Shown: positions 1 through 5,790, counted from the first letter of the stretch. The stretch: 5,882 bases of DNA from an uncultured bacterium (GCA_938022485.1 CALIEE010000006.1:1-5882); one strand, 5' to 3'. The notes: a model not told the origin generated them from the letters alone. Numbers and translations: made by a program.

Positions 1-476
1 TCCATTATAGAAAGTATAAGAATTTATTTGACCCTGCAGCAGTTAGGATGAGGGAGCTTGAAGGAAGAGATGCCGAATATTTTGGTATTGAGTTGCTTTG
101 TCCTTACCTGGACAAGGCTTTTGTCGAGACTTGCTTTGCTATACCCGAGAGTTACTTCGAGGGGAGCCAGGGAACCCAAGTTAAGGGAGACAAACCTTTA
201 GCTTTGAATAGCTTAGGTCAGAGCTTGCCTGAAGAGTACAGAAAAGACCCAAGTAGAGCGGAATTCAGCCCAGTTGCTCTTAAGATATTGGAGACGGTTG
301 TTGGGGATGGAAAAAAATTCTCAGGACCGCTCCTTGACCTAGGTTGGGTAGAGCCCAAACAGTATATGAAATGTCTTCAGATTATTTTGAAAGGTGAAAA
401 GGCTTCTGGGCTAGGATTTTCTTTTTGGGAACTTTGGAGTACTTGGGCGGCTAACGAGTATCTTAGAAAGTTTTAA
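1..476 (+). CDS. Asparagine-synthase-like protein, probable lasso peptide cyclase (5' end outside window)
   Basis: The reading frame is open from the left edge (first full codon at base 3) and ends at TAA 474-476, so this is a C-terminal fragment of about 157 residues; the ATG at 48 is internal. The fragment contains the late part of an asparagine-synthase domain: ELLCPYLDKAFVETCFAIP matches the usual 'PFLD..lv..al.iP' segment, KPLALNSLG followed by LPEEY matches the 'K.llR.a...lP' segment, and RKDPSRAEF sits where these enzymes carry R..K..F. It ends in FWELWSTWAANEYLRKF, a typical Trp-rich tail. In lasso pathways this ATP-dependent enzyme adenylates the side chain of a core Asp/Glu and closes the macrolactam ring. 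The role is inferred from the precursor and kinase genes next door. The alternative is an amidotransferase of EPS clusters, which often carry asparagine-synthase homologues. The ATP-binding region is not in view. Its 3' end overlaps the convergent kinase gene by 4 bp. Confidence 0.82.
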   Translation, partial: HYRKYKNLFDPAAVRMRELEGRDAEYFGIELLCPYLDKAFVETCFAIPESYFEGSQGTQVKGDKPLALNSLGQSLPEEYRKDPSRAEFSPVALKILETVVGDGKKFSGPLLDLGWVEPKQYMKCLQIILKGEKASGLGFSFWELWSTWAANEYLRKF

Positions 477-1420
477 TGTGCTTGGAGTTTGTTTATAGCT
501 TTTGCGATTTCCTGGGCACTAGTTTCAGTTTGCTTGTAAGAAAGTTTGTAAATTTTAGAGTTTTTTAGGATTTCCTGAAGAGCTATGAATTGTCTTGAAG
601 AGTCTTTTGGCTCCAGTAAAAAACTTGAAGAGATTAGGTCGATCAATGATTGTTGCATGCTATAGGGTTCAATATTAAATCCAGAATCTTTGGAGTTAGC
701 TGAGAGTAGGAAAATTGCTGAAGGGAATGCCGCAGCCTTAGAGGAAAACAGGTTTCCTTTAAGTTTTAATTTTTGCTTGTCAGAGCGTTGAGAGAGTCTA
801 GTTTGGCTTTCAGAAATATATGATGACATTGTTTCGGCGGAATCTTTCCAAAGCCTTATCGATCCGTAAGTTGGCAATAGTTGATAATCTGAATTGAAAC
901 AGGCGAGGTCATCACTAACCAAGTTCCAGCCATTCTCTATGATTTTGCCTGATATAGTAGACTTTCCTGAGCCAGAATGACCACAGAATATTATAGACTT
1001 TTCGTCCTTTGTTACACATCCCGCATGGAGTACTAAAGGGTTAAAGCGGGAGAGAAGGTATGGGCAAACATGGTCCAGAAGTAAGTGAGAGGTAGTCGCA
1101 AAGTCCCCTTTACTCCAGATTGCTAAACTTTTGTTGTCTTCTGAAAATATAAAGTCTGCGATATTAGGGAATTGAAAATGATATTGTTCTTCTTTGGAAG
1201 CAGAGTTTAGTTTTATTTCGAGACAAAGATCGTTATTCTTATTAACCTTTTTCATTAGGGGAGAGAATTTTGAAATTAGAGATTCATCCCAAGACCCAGC
1301 CTCGTTAAACTTAAGTTGAATCGAATTTTGAGTTGAGTCAGCTGGTATTTCGTGAAGGTCAGGCAGAGCTAAGCTGGAGCTGAGGGAAATGTTAGCAAAA
1401 CTATAGAATTTTGTTGCCAA
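473..1420 (-). CDS. HPr-kinase-like protein, putative lasso peptide kinase
   Basis: A 315-residue protein with an HprK-type P-loop kinase domain. Visible motifs are LVLHAGCV (about 129-136, where HPr kinases carry 'iHg..v'), the Walker A loop GHSGSGKST (147-155), LVSDDL (167-172, the 'l.aDD' acidic motif) and PSAIFLL (233-239). The N-terminal FYSFANISLSSSLALPDL resembles the start of short HprK-related proteins found beside RiPP and EPS genes rather than the HprK of the sugar phosphotransferase system. Homologues in lasso clusters phosphorylate the precursor, usually a C-terminal Ser; here the precursor has none, so the substrate is open. The start is TTG at 1418-1420; no in-frame ATG lies between it and the upstream stop, and no Shine-Dalgarno is visible, so the start is uncertain. 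It lies 40 nt downstream of the precursor gene on the same strand and is probably co-transcribed. Confidence 0.85.
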   Translation of the reverse strand: MATKFYSFANISLSSSLALPDLHEIPADSTQNSIQLKFNEAGSWDESLISKFSPLMKKVNKNNDLCLEIKLNSASKEEQYHFQFPNIADFIFSEDNKSLAIWSKGDFATTSHLLLDHVCPYLLSRFNPLVLHAGCVTKDEKSIIFCGHSGSGKSTISGKIIENGWNLVSDDLACFNSDYQLLPTYGSIRLWKDSAETMSSYISESQTRLSQRSDKQKLKLKGNLFSSKAAAFPSAIFLLSANSKDSGFNIEPYSMQQSLIDLISSSFLLEPKDSSRQFIALQEILKNSKIYKLSYKQTETSAQEIAKAINKLQAH

Positions 1421-1460
1421 GAAGAGGTAGAGACTTTTCGCTAATTAATATCGCAAATGG

Positions 1461-1631
1461 CTAGAATCTTCGGCCAAAAAAATCAGCAGCCCGGTTGGAT
1501 CCTCCAAAACGAGTTAGCTCGTTCACTGAGCCATGTTCAACTAGCTCTGGTTTGGAGTAAACTTTCTTTTTACCAACTGAGGATTTTTTAGCGTTATTTT
1601 CTATTTTCTTGTCTTTGTTTTTTTTTGTCAT
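1461..1631 (-). CDS. Lasso peptide precursor (56 residues)
   Basis: Translating the minus strand from ATG (1629-1631) to TAG (1461-1463) gives 56 residues. Residues 1-24 are Lys-rich (10 Lys). Residues 25-40, YSKPELVEHGSVNELT, match the lasso-leader signature Y..P.L...G.....T, which binds the PqqD-like recognition protein. The conserved Thr is normally the second-last leader residue, which predicts cleavage after Arg41 and a 15-residue core FGGSNRAADFFGRRF. Asp50 is then core position 9 and would close a nine-residue ring with the Phe amino group, leaving a six-residue tail with bulky Phe and Arg plugs. Cleavage one residue later would give Gly1 and an eight-residue ring. The ATG is preceded by a purine-rich GAGAAAAGAAG. 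The gene lies between the sugar transferase (52-nt gap) and the kinase (40-nt gap). The motif match and the neighbouring cyclase and kinase make this assignment strong; the product itself is inferred. Confidence 0.88.
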   Translation of the reverse strand: MTKKNKDKKIENNAKKSSVGKKKVYSKPELVEHGSVNELTRFGGSNRAADFFGRRF

Positions 1632-1633
1632 CA

Positions 1634-1644
1634 CTTCTTTTCTC
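1634..1644 (-). promoter_or_regulatory. Purine-rich ribosome binding region of the lasso precursor
   Basis: On the minus strand the bases just before the ATG read GAGAAAAGAAG followed by TG. GAAG is only 2 nt from the start and GAGA about 9 nt, so pairing is imperfect, but it is the most SD-like stretch and it supports ATG 1629-1631 as the start. Confidence 0.4.
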
Positions 1645-1650
1645 GCAAAT

Positions 1651-1679
1651 ATTTAATTTAGCTGCAAAGCTTTGGTCAG
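1651..1679 (-). promoter_or_regulatory. Possible sigma70 promoter for the lasso precursor
   Basis: Reading the minus strand, CTGACC (1674-1679) and TTAAAT (1651-1656) are separated by 17 nt; each matches four of six consensus bases. A perfect 10-bp palindrome, CAAAGCTTTG, spans 1665-1674 and lies mostly in the spacer, where a regulator could bind. If active, this would express the precursor and kinase more strongly than the upstream sugar transferase, as precursor peptides often need. The score is weak and AT-rich DNA gives such matches by chance. Confidence 0.28.
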
Positions 1680-1683
1680 GTCT

Positions 1684-2541
1684 TTACTTAAGACGAATCC
1701 CAAAGAACTTATCCTTTTTTAGCCAAGGGATAACTGTCATTAACAACAGGAGAATATCACTTTTAGGGCTCCTGTTGGAAGAGTAGAATAGGTCAGCATG
1801 TATCTTTTGCTCCGGGTTGTGAGAGATATATTTAGATATCTGAGCTAGTCCTGTAATTCCGGGTTTTACATCTAGTCTTTTGTTCCAGTTAGGAATCCAT
1901 TGGTTCTTAGAGTGAAAATGTGGGCGCTCTGGTCGCGGTCCAATTAAACTCATTTCTCCGCGGATTACGTTAATTAGTTGAGGTAGTTCATCTAGCTTGG
2001 ATTTTCTTAAAAACTTTCCTAGTTCGGTTATTCGTTCATCTTCATAGCTTTCACAAATGAATGGACCATCCTTCTCTGCGTCAGTGTGCATGGTTCGAAA
2101 CTTGAAGATGTTGAAAGGCTTCGCGTCCTTTCCAAGTCGTTTCTGTCGGAAGAAAATTGGCCCTGATGCCTCTCTTTTAATTAGAAGAGCCGTTGCTGCA
2201 AGAAGGGGCGCCAAGGCAATTAGACCTACGGTGGCGAGAAAGCTCTCGGCAAAGGCGAAAAGTGGATTTTGGTAGTATCTAGGGGAATTGTGGTCTAGCA
2301 GATAACTCTCAAGTGGAATTACCGTATACAGAGCTTCAGAAACTTGAACAGCTTCTAATTCAGCTTGTTTAGGGCTTTCAAATGGAATGTCTTGGTTTGG
2401 AATGTAAATGGTCAATTTTTCTCTCTCTTCCCCGTTGCTGTAAATCCACCCTTGTGGAACTGACCTGGAACAACTGAAATTCTGGCCTGAACCATTTCCC
2501 ACAAGAATATGTCGGTTTATTTGGCTTAGAGCTGAAGCCAT
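1684..2541 (-). CDS. Bacterial sugar transferase (undecaprenyl-phosphate sugar-1-phosphate transferase type)
   Basis: A 285-residue monotopic phosphoglycosyl transferase. It would start lipid-linked glycan synthesis by moving a sugar-1-phosphate from a UDP-sugar to undecaprenyl phosphate at the inner face of the cytoplasmic membrane. The membrane helix is at about 95-121 (with Ala-Pro at 111-112, near the break expected of the re-entrant helix). Then come SGPIFFRQKRLGKDAKPF (126-143), FKFRTM (146-151), the catalytic Asp184-Glu185 in KLDELPQL, GEMSLIGPRPERP (195-207) and VKPGITGLAQIS (225-236). The first 90 residues hold no membrane segment, unlike the roughly 460-residue EPS initiating enzymes with four N-terminal helices; they match nothing I recognise. 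The sugar is unknown. The ATG lacks a clear Shine-Dalgarno but follows a good promoter. It heads the unit that includes the lasso precursor and kinase. Confidence 0.92.
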   Translation of the reverse strand: MASALSQINRHILVGNGSGQNFSCSRSVPQGWIYSNGEEREKLTIYIPNQDIPFESPKQAELEAVQVSEALYTVIPLESYLLDHNSPRYYQNPLFAFAESFLATVGLIALAPLLAATALLIKREASGPIFFRQKRLGKDAKPFNIFKFRTMHTDAEKDGPFICESYEDERITELGKFLRKSKLDELPQLINVIRGEMSLIGPRPERPHFHSKNQWIPNWNKRLDVKPGITGLAQISKYISHNPEQKIHADLFYSSNRSPKSDILLLLMTVIPWLKKDKFFGIRLK

Positions 2542-2555
2542 TGAATATATGACAT

Positions 2556-2579
2556 GGTTAGTAATATCAGCTACTTACC
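2556..2579 (-). repeat. Imperfect hairpin in the 5' leader of the sugar transferase
   Basis: On the minus strand GGTAAGTAG (2571-2579) and TTACTAACC (2556-2564) can pair over nine positions with one A-A mismatch and one G-U pair, around a six-base loop. It lies between the predicted transcription start (about 2589) and the ATG at 2541. It could be a leader structure or an operator dyad; chance is also possible. Confidence 0.3.
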
Positions 2580-2595
2580 TATGAAAGATGTTAAA

Positions 2596-2624
2596 TTTAT
2601 ATACTTTTACCGAATTGGGGTGAA
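2596..2624 (-). promoter_or_regulatory. Predicted sigma70-type promoter of the sugar transferase / lasso precursor / kinase unit
   Basis: On the minus strand, TTCACC (2619-2624, four of six matches to TTGACA) and TATAAA (2596-2601, five of six to TATAAT) are separated by exactly 17 nt. Transcription would start near 2589, giving a leader of about 48 nt before the ATG at 2541. Together with the 383-bp gap to the preceding glycosyltransferase gene, this suggests that the sugar transferase begins its own transcription unit. Confidence 0.5.
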
Positions 2625-2748
2625 AAATAGGCATATTTTTGATAATTTTGGTGAAGCAGAAGGCTCATTCCACCTGAATAGGGGATGTAGCATCGGGTTT
2701 TCAGGAAGCTTTGGTGTTCGTTGGAAAAACAACTTTTAGAGAAAAATC

Positions 2749-2752
2749 GAGG
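2749..2752 (+). promoter_or_regulatory. Shine-Dalgarno GAGG deciding the start of the 59-residue ORF
   Basis: GAGG lies 6 nt before ATG 2759-2761. This is one of the better-spaced ribosome binding sites in the window and favours this start over the in-frame ATG at 2711. Confidence 0.4.
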
Positions 2753-2758
2753 CGGAAA

Positions 2759-2938
2759 ATGAAGAAATCTAACGTGAAAAGAAGTAATCAGCCAAAGAAA
2801 GAAGAGAGTCTAGCTTCGCGAATCGACGTGGATATGACCAGCACTGATAGCTGTAAAAATACTATGGAAGCAGTTAAGAAAATCCACCGCCCTAGCATCT
2901 TCAAAGTTCTAGATATTATCACCTCTAGCAGAGGGTAA
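2759..2938 (+). CDS. Small hypothetical protein (59 residues), RiPP-leader-like C-terminus
   Basis: I do not recognise this gene. From ATG 2759 to TAA 2936-2938 it encodes a hydrophilic, Lys-rich N-terminus (MKKSNVKRSNQPKKEE...), a Ser/Thr/Asp middle with one Cys (residue 32), and an amphipathic end KKIHRPSIFKVLDIITSSRG. The stretch HRPSIFKVLDIIT resembles Firmicutes-type lasso leaders of the form 'KPSLEVLDV..T', with ten residues from Pro to Thr, but only four residues (SSRG) follow the Thr, so there is no core. It is divergent from the sugar transferase and its 3' end overlaps the convergent glycosyltransferase gene by 14 bp. It has a plausible ribosome binding site but no strong promoter. 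It may be a real small protein, a decayed precursor or a chance ORF. Confidence 0.38.
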   Translation: MKKSNVKRSNQPKKEESLASRIDVDMTSTDSCKNTMEAVKKIHRPSIFKVLDIITSSRG

Positions 2939-4121
2939 TTTGTTTACTTCCCTGAACAAGAGCTTGGTTTAGAGGATCGTAAACTGTAGCAAGGCTATGG
3001 TTTCTTTTTACATAGTTTTTCCCAGATTCCTTTAGCGTTTCGGCTAAATTTGCAGATTCTAGCAAACTTAAAACAGCTTTACTGAAAGCTTCGGCACTAT
3101 CAGCTGCCAGTATGTCTGTGCCAATCTCGACATCCATTCCCTGTAGTATCCTACTTGTGCACACTACTGGTATTCCACATGACATAGCTTCAAGTACTTT
3201 GTTCTGAATACCAAAAGCCAGCCTCATCGGAGCTACGAAAACATTAGCCTTGCAAAGCCAAGGTCGAATATCATCAACTTCCCCGGTAACAATGGCAGTT
3301 TTGCAGGTTTCAGCCAGACTGGGATCTGGGTTTCTGCCAACAATATAAAATTCAGCATCAGGTCTTTTTTCGCGAATGCGAGGTAGAATGTTAAGATAAA
3401 AAAACACCACGGCATCAATGTTCGGCAAGTAGTCCATCTGTCCAGTAAACACTAAAGCTGGGTGAATGGTCTTTACTGGGTTCGGCCTAAAGTAATTGGT
3501 GTCAATCCCGATAGGCACTACCATTATGGAATCGGAAGCAGCAGGGGCGTTTTCTTCAAGAATTTCCTTCTCGCGGCTTGTGGTCACAGCTGAAAGCTCT
3601 TCGCTTAGGGCAATTTTATTTTCCCACTCTTCCAGCAATTTATGCTCTCTCTTGAAGATCCAACTTTTTGGCCAAGAGGCTACTTTGGAGTACTCAAGCC
3701 ATTTCCTAGAATCAATGTCGACGAAGTCGGTGGCGCGAAATTGCTGATCTGAGGATAGTATATAGCGTGTAGTGGAGGAGCAAATTGCCAAGCAGGCATC
3801 GAAGGTTACCCGACTTTTTAAGCTTTGAATAGTTTTCAGAGCTTTGGTGGAGAAGAAAAAGCCTTTAGTTAGTGGGGTGAAGGTTAAAAGGGCGATTCCT
3901 GCGTATAGCTTAGAGAAGAAGCCATTGATCGGGATTAAATAAACTTCTTCGCAGATTTCACTTAGCTCATCATGGTGGTCAAGGTCACGAGAGTCTCTAG
4001 CAAAAGAGATTAGGTAAATTTGATGCTCTTTAGCTAATCGCTTGAGCATGTGAAAGGTCCGAATTTTCTCCCCTTTGTTGGGAGGGAAGGGTACATTGTG
4101 AGCGACTAGGAGTATTTTCAT
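2925..4121 (-). CDS. Glycosyltransferase, GT4-type, exosortase/EPS-cluster sugar transferase family
   Basis: A 398-residue two-domain (GT-B) glycosyltransferase. The N-terminal acceptor domain starts with MKILLVAHNVPFPPNKGEKI, the Pro-Pro-x-x-Gly-Glu-Lys start typical of the 'PEP-CTERM/EpsH1-associated sugar transferase' group (TIGR03087-like, by recall). The C-terminal donor domain shows VFTGQMDYLPNIDAV (224-238), AEFYIVGRNPDP (257-268) and GIQNKVLEAMSCGIPVV (304-320), in which Glu311 is the second Glu of the E-x7-E motif and the first is replaced, as is normal in this group. It would add a sugar from an NDP donor to the lipid-linked EPS repeat unit on the cytoplasmic side. There is no signal peptide or membrane segment. 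The gene begins 12 nt after the ligase stop, with a weak CGAG as the only Shine-Dalgarno candidate, so coupled translation in one operon is likely. Confidence 0.93.
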   Translation of the reverse strand: MKILLVAHNVPFPPNKGEKIRTFHMLKRLAKEHQIYLISFARDSRDLDHHDELSEICEEVYLIPINGFFSKLYAGIALLTFTPLTKGFFFSTKALKTIQSLKSRVTFDACLAICSSTTRYILSSDQQFRATDFVDIDSRKWLEYSKVASWPKSWIFKREHKLLEEWENKIALSEELSAVTTSREKEILEENAPAASDSIMVVPIGIDTNYFRPNPVKTIHPALVFTGQMDYLPNIDAVVFFYLNILPRIREKRPDAEFYIVGRNPDPSLAETCKTAIVTGEVDDIRPWLCKANVFVAPMRLAFGIQNKVLEAMSCGIPVVCTSRILQGMDVEIGTDILAADSAEAFSKAVLSLLESANLAETLKESGKNYVKRNHSLATVYDPLNQALVQGSKQITLC

Positions 4122-4133
4122 AATGCTCGGCTA

Positions 4134-5567
4134 CTAAAAAGAGAATTTCTTAACTTTGTCTTTTTCTTTTGGGGCAAAGGAAAAGGAAGAGGATTTTTGG
4201 GAGAGCTCGAATTTTTCAACTTCTTCGGCCCTAATCTGTTTACCCAAAACATCTACTGCAATGGTTGTGGAAATTAGAGCCCAAAACATTTCATGGTTTA
4301 GAGTGCTGACGAAGATGCTGCCTGTGCAGTAGCCAATGATAGAGATTCTAATCATCGATGAGTAATCAACAAGTTCTGAGCTGTCAGAATGTTCTGAAAA
4401 AAGTCTGCAAATGCTACTAATCTTTTGAGTGAGGAAAAGACAGGTTAGTATGATCAAAGAAAAAAGTCCGAACCCAATTAACCCGGTTTCGGCTAAAACC
4501 TTGAAGTAGGTGCTGTGAACAGATCTCCCAGCTCCGTATTTTCCAAATTCAGTGTCATAATTATTATATTCGCTATTGTAGCGTCCGAAGCCAACGCCTA
4601 GGACGGGATTATCTTTGGCCATTAGTGTGGCTACTTTCCAGAAATGGGTTCTGGAGCTAGCTGAGTCGACTGAGGATACTGATTGGAGCGTCCTAAGTCT
4701 AGAAAGATAAATATCTAATGTCTCAAGTGGAGTGGACTCTTCTTGAGTTTTGCCAGATGGGATTTCGTAAAGACCAGGGTCTCCAGAGAAAATATTAAAA
4801 ACCAGAAAAAAGAATACCGGCAGGACAAGGCCACAGCTGATAACCTTGAAAACAGGGTTTTTAACGTGCAGCATTATTAGAGCAAAGACTATGCCCGCAG
4901 CGAGAAATCCACCACGAGAGAATGTCAGCATAATGGCCAAAAGGTTGGCAGAGAAAAGTCCAAAAGTCATTAAGCCTCTGAGAGCCTCATTTTTTATGAA
5001 AGTCGCGTGTCGGCCCCCGTAAAAGATAAAAGCTAGGTTGGTGACCAAAAATACGGCGTAGGCATTGTTGTCACCAATTCTCGCTGGCCCGGCAATACTT
5101 CTTGAACCAGCAAACAATCCAAACACTCCATAGTATGCACCCAAAAGTCCTGCCGATAGTGCAACTGTCCATACAAACATTCTTAGTTTTCTAATATTTG
5201 GAAGGAGGGCTGGGGCTAAGCAGGCCATGAAGATGATTTTAGTAATATTTTCCACTGACCTGCCAATTTGAGGTAAGGAAAACACAGTGGTGTAGGCAAG
5301 TGAACTAAAACAAGCCAATGCAAATAGATAGGAAAGCCAGGTTAAAGTGTTATTAACTAGAAGCCCCTGTTTTTGTTGTACCGAGGTTAGGATTACAACA
5401 GCAGCCACGAGCATGCTTAATTTTGAGCCCTCTAGGGATCCATAAGTGAGCTCCAGAGGAGAGGCAAAGGAGTACCAAGTGTAGAGCAGCAGGCCGAAGA
5501 AGGCATCGCCAAAGGACATGATAATCCCAGCGGCTGTCAGGACCAATACTAGTACGGTTCGCTTCAT
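4134..5567 (-). CDS. O-antigen ligase / polymerase-like membrane protein (Wzy_C), exosortase-EPS type
   Basis: A 477-residue polytopic inner-membrane protein with about ten hydrophobic segments spread over residues 1-440 and a Lys/Ser-rich cytoplasmic tail (about 450-477). Family marks are the N-terminus with LLLYTWYSFASPLELTYG (26-43), RIGDNNAYAVFLV (163-175), the Wzy_C signature TFSRGGFLA (215-223), a long periplasmic loop (about 260-345) with RTHFWKVATLMAKDNPVLGVGFG, and VHSTYFKVLAETGLIGFG (350-367) with the conserved His351. These proteins move a polyprenyl-linked glycan onto an acceptor or polymerise repeat units in the periplasm. The start resembles the 'probable O-glycosylation ligase, exosortase-associated' group (TIGR03097-like, by recall), but ligase and polymerase cannot be told apart from sequence. 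First gene of the minus-strand unit; its Shine-Dalgarno is poor. The glycosyltransferase follows after 12 nt. Confidence 0.9.
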   Translation of the reverse strand: MKRTVLVLVLTAAGIIMSFGDAFFGLLLYTWYSFASPLELTYGSLEGSKLSMLVAAVVILTSVQQKQGLLVNNTLTWLSYLFALACFSSLAYTTVFSLPQIGRSVENITKIIFMACLAPALLPNIRKLRMFVWTVALSAGLLGAYYGVFGLFAGSRSIAGPARIGDNNAYAVFLVTNLAFIFYGGRHATFIKNEALRGLMTFGLFSANLLAIMLTFSRGGFLAAGIVFALIMLHVKNPVFKVISCGLVLPVFFFLVFNIFSGDPGLYEIPSGKTQEESTPLETLDIYLSRLRTLQSVSSVDSASSRTHFWKVATLMAKDNPVLGVGFGRYNSEYNNYDTEFGKYGAGRSVHSTYFKVLAETGLIGFGLFSLIILTCLFLTQKISSICRLFSEHSDSSELVDYSSMIRISIIGYCTGSIFVSTLNHEMFWALISTTIAVDVLGKQIRAEEVEKFELSQKSSSFSFAPKEKDKVKKFSF

Positions 5568-5790
5568 TGTTCTAAAATTTGGGTGTCGCCATCATATTGA
5601 TTGTGTGGAGAAGGATATCATGGGTAATGAGGCACCCACACTCCTTTTTTTCATGGCATGTGCCCAGGTAGTCGAGTATACTGCGCCTCATTTAAATTCC
5701 GTGTTTTCTAGATCTGAAGACACTGCAGTATAGAAGCCGAGCGTAGGCGAGGCCATAAGACAGTTTACTCAACCTCTAGATATACTGGCC

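Noticed and set aside
1..476. True asparagine synthetase (primary metabolism) for the left-hand gene.
   Set aside because: The divergent C-terminus and the adjacent lasso precursor and HprK-like kinase favour a cyclase; an EPS amidotransferase stays possible, housekeeping AsnB is unlikely.
473..1420. Canonical HPr kinase/phosphorylase of the phosphotransferase system.
   Set aside because: The N-terminal region and the context beside a RiPP precursor do not fit; no HPr or PTS gene is present in the window.
2057..2275. A 72-codon + strand frame.
   Set aside because: It is antisense to the conserved catalytic part of the sugar transferase and its translation resembles no protein.
2554..2739. 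A 61-codon + strand frame ahead of the 59-residue ORF.
   Set aside because: No ribosome binding site, no recognisable motif, and it runs over the predicted minus-strand promoter and leader of the sugar transferase.
2789..2898. A minus-strand frame of about 36 codons beginning MLGRWIFLTASIVF with a hydrophobic stretch.
   Set aside because: It is antisense to the 59-residue ORF, has no clear ribosome binding site, and the hydrophobicity can be a shadow of the hydrophilic opposite strand.
3496..3747. An 83-codon + strand frame.
   Set aside because: It lies wholly antisense within the well-conserved glycosyltransferase gene; no supporting signals.
5518..5733. A 71-codon + strand frame covering the ligase start and upstream DNA.
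   Set aside because: It overlaps the ligase N-terminus antisense, lacks a ribosome binding site and has no protein-like features.
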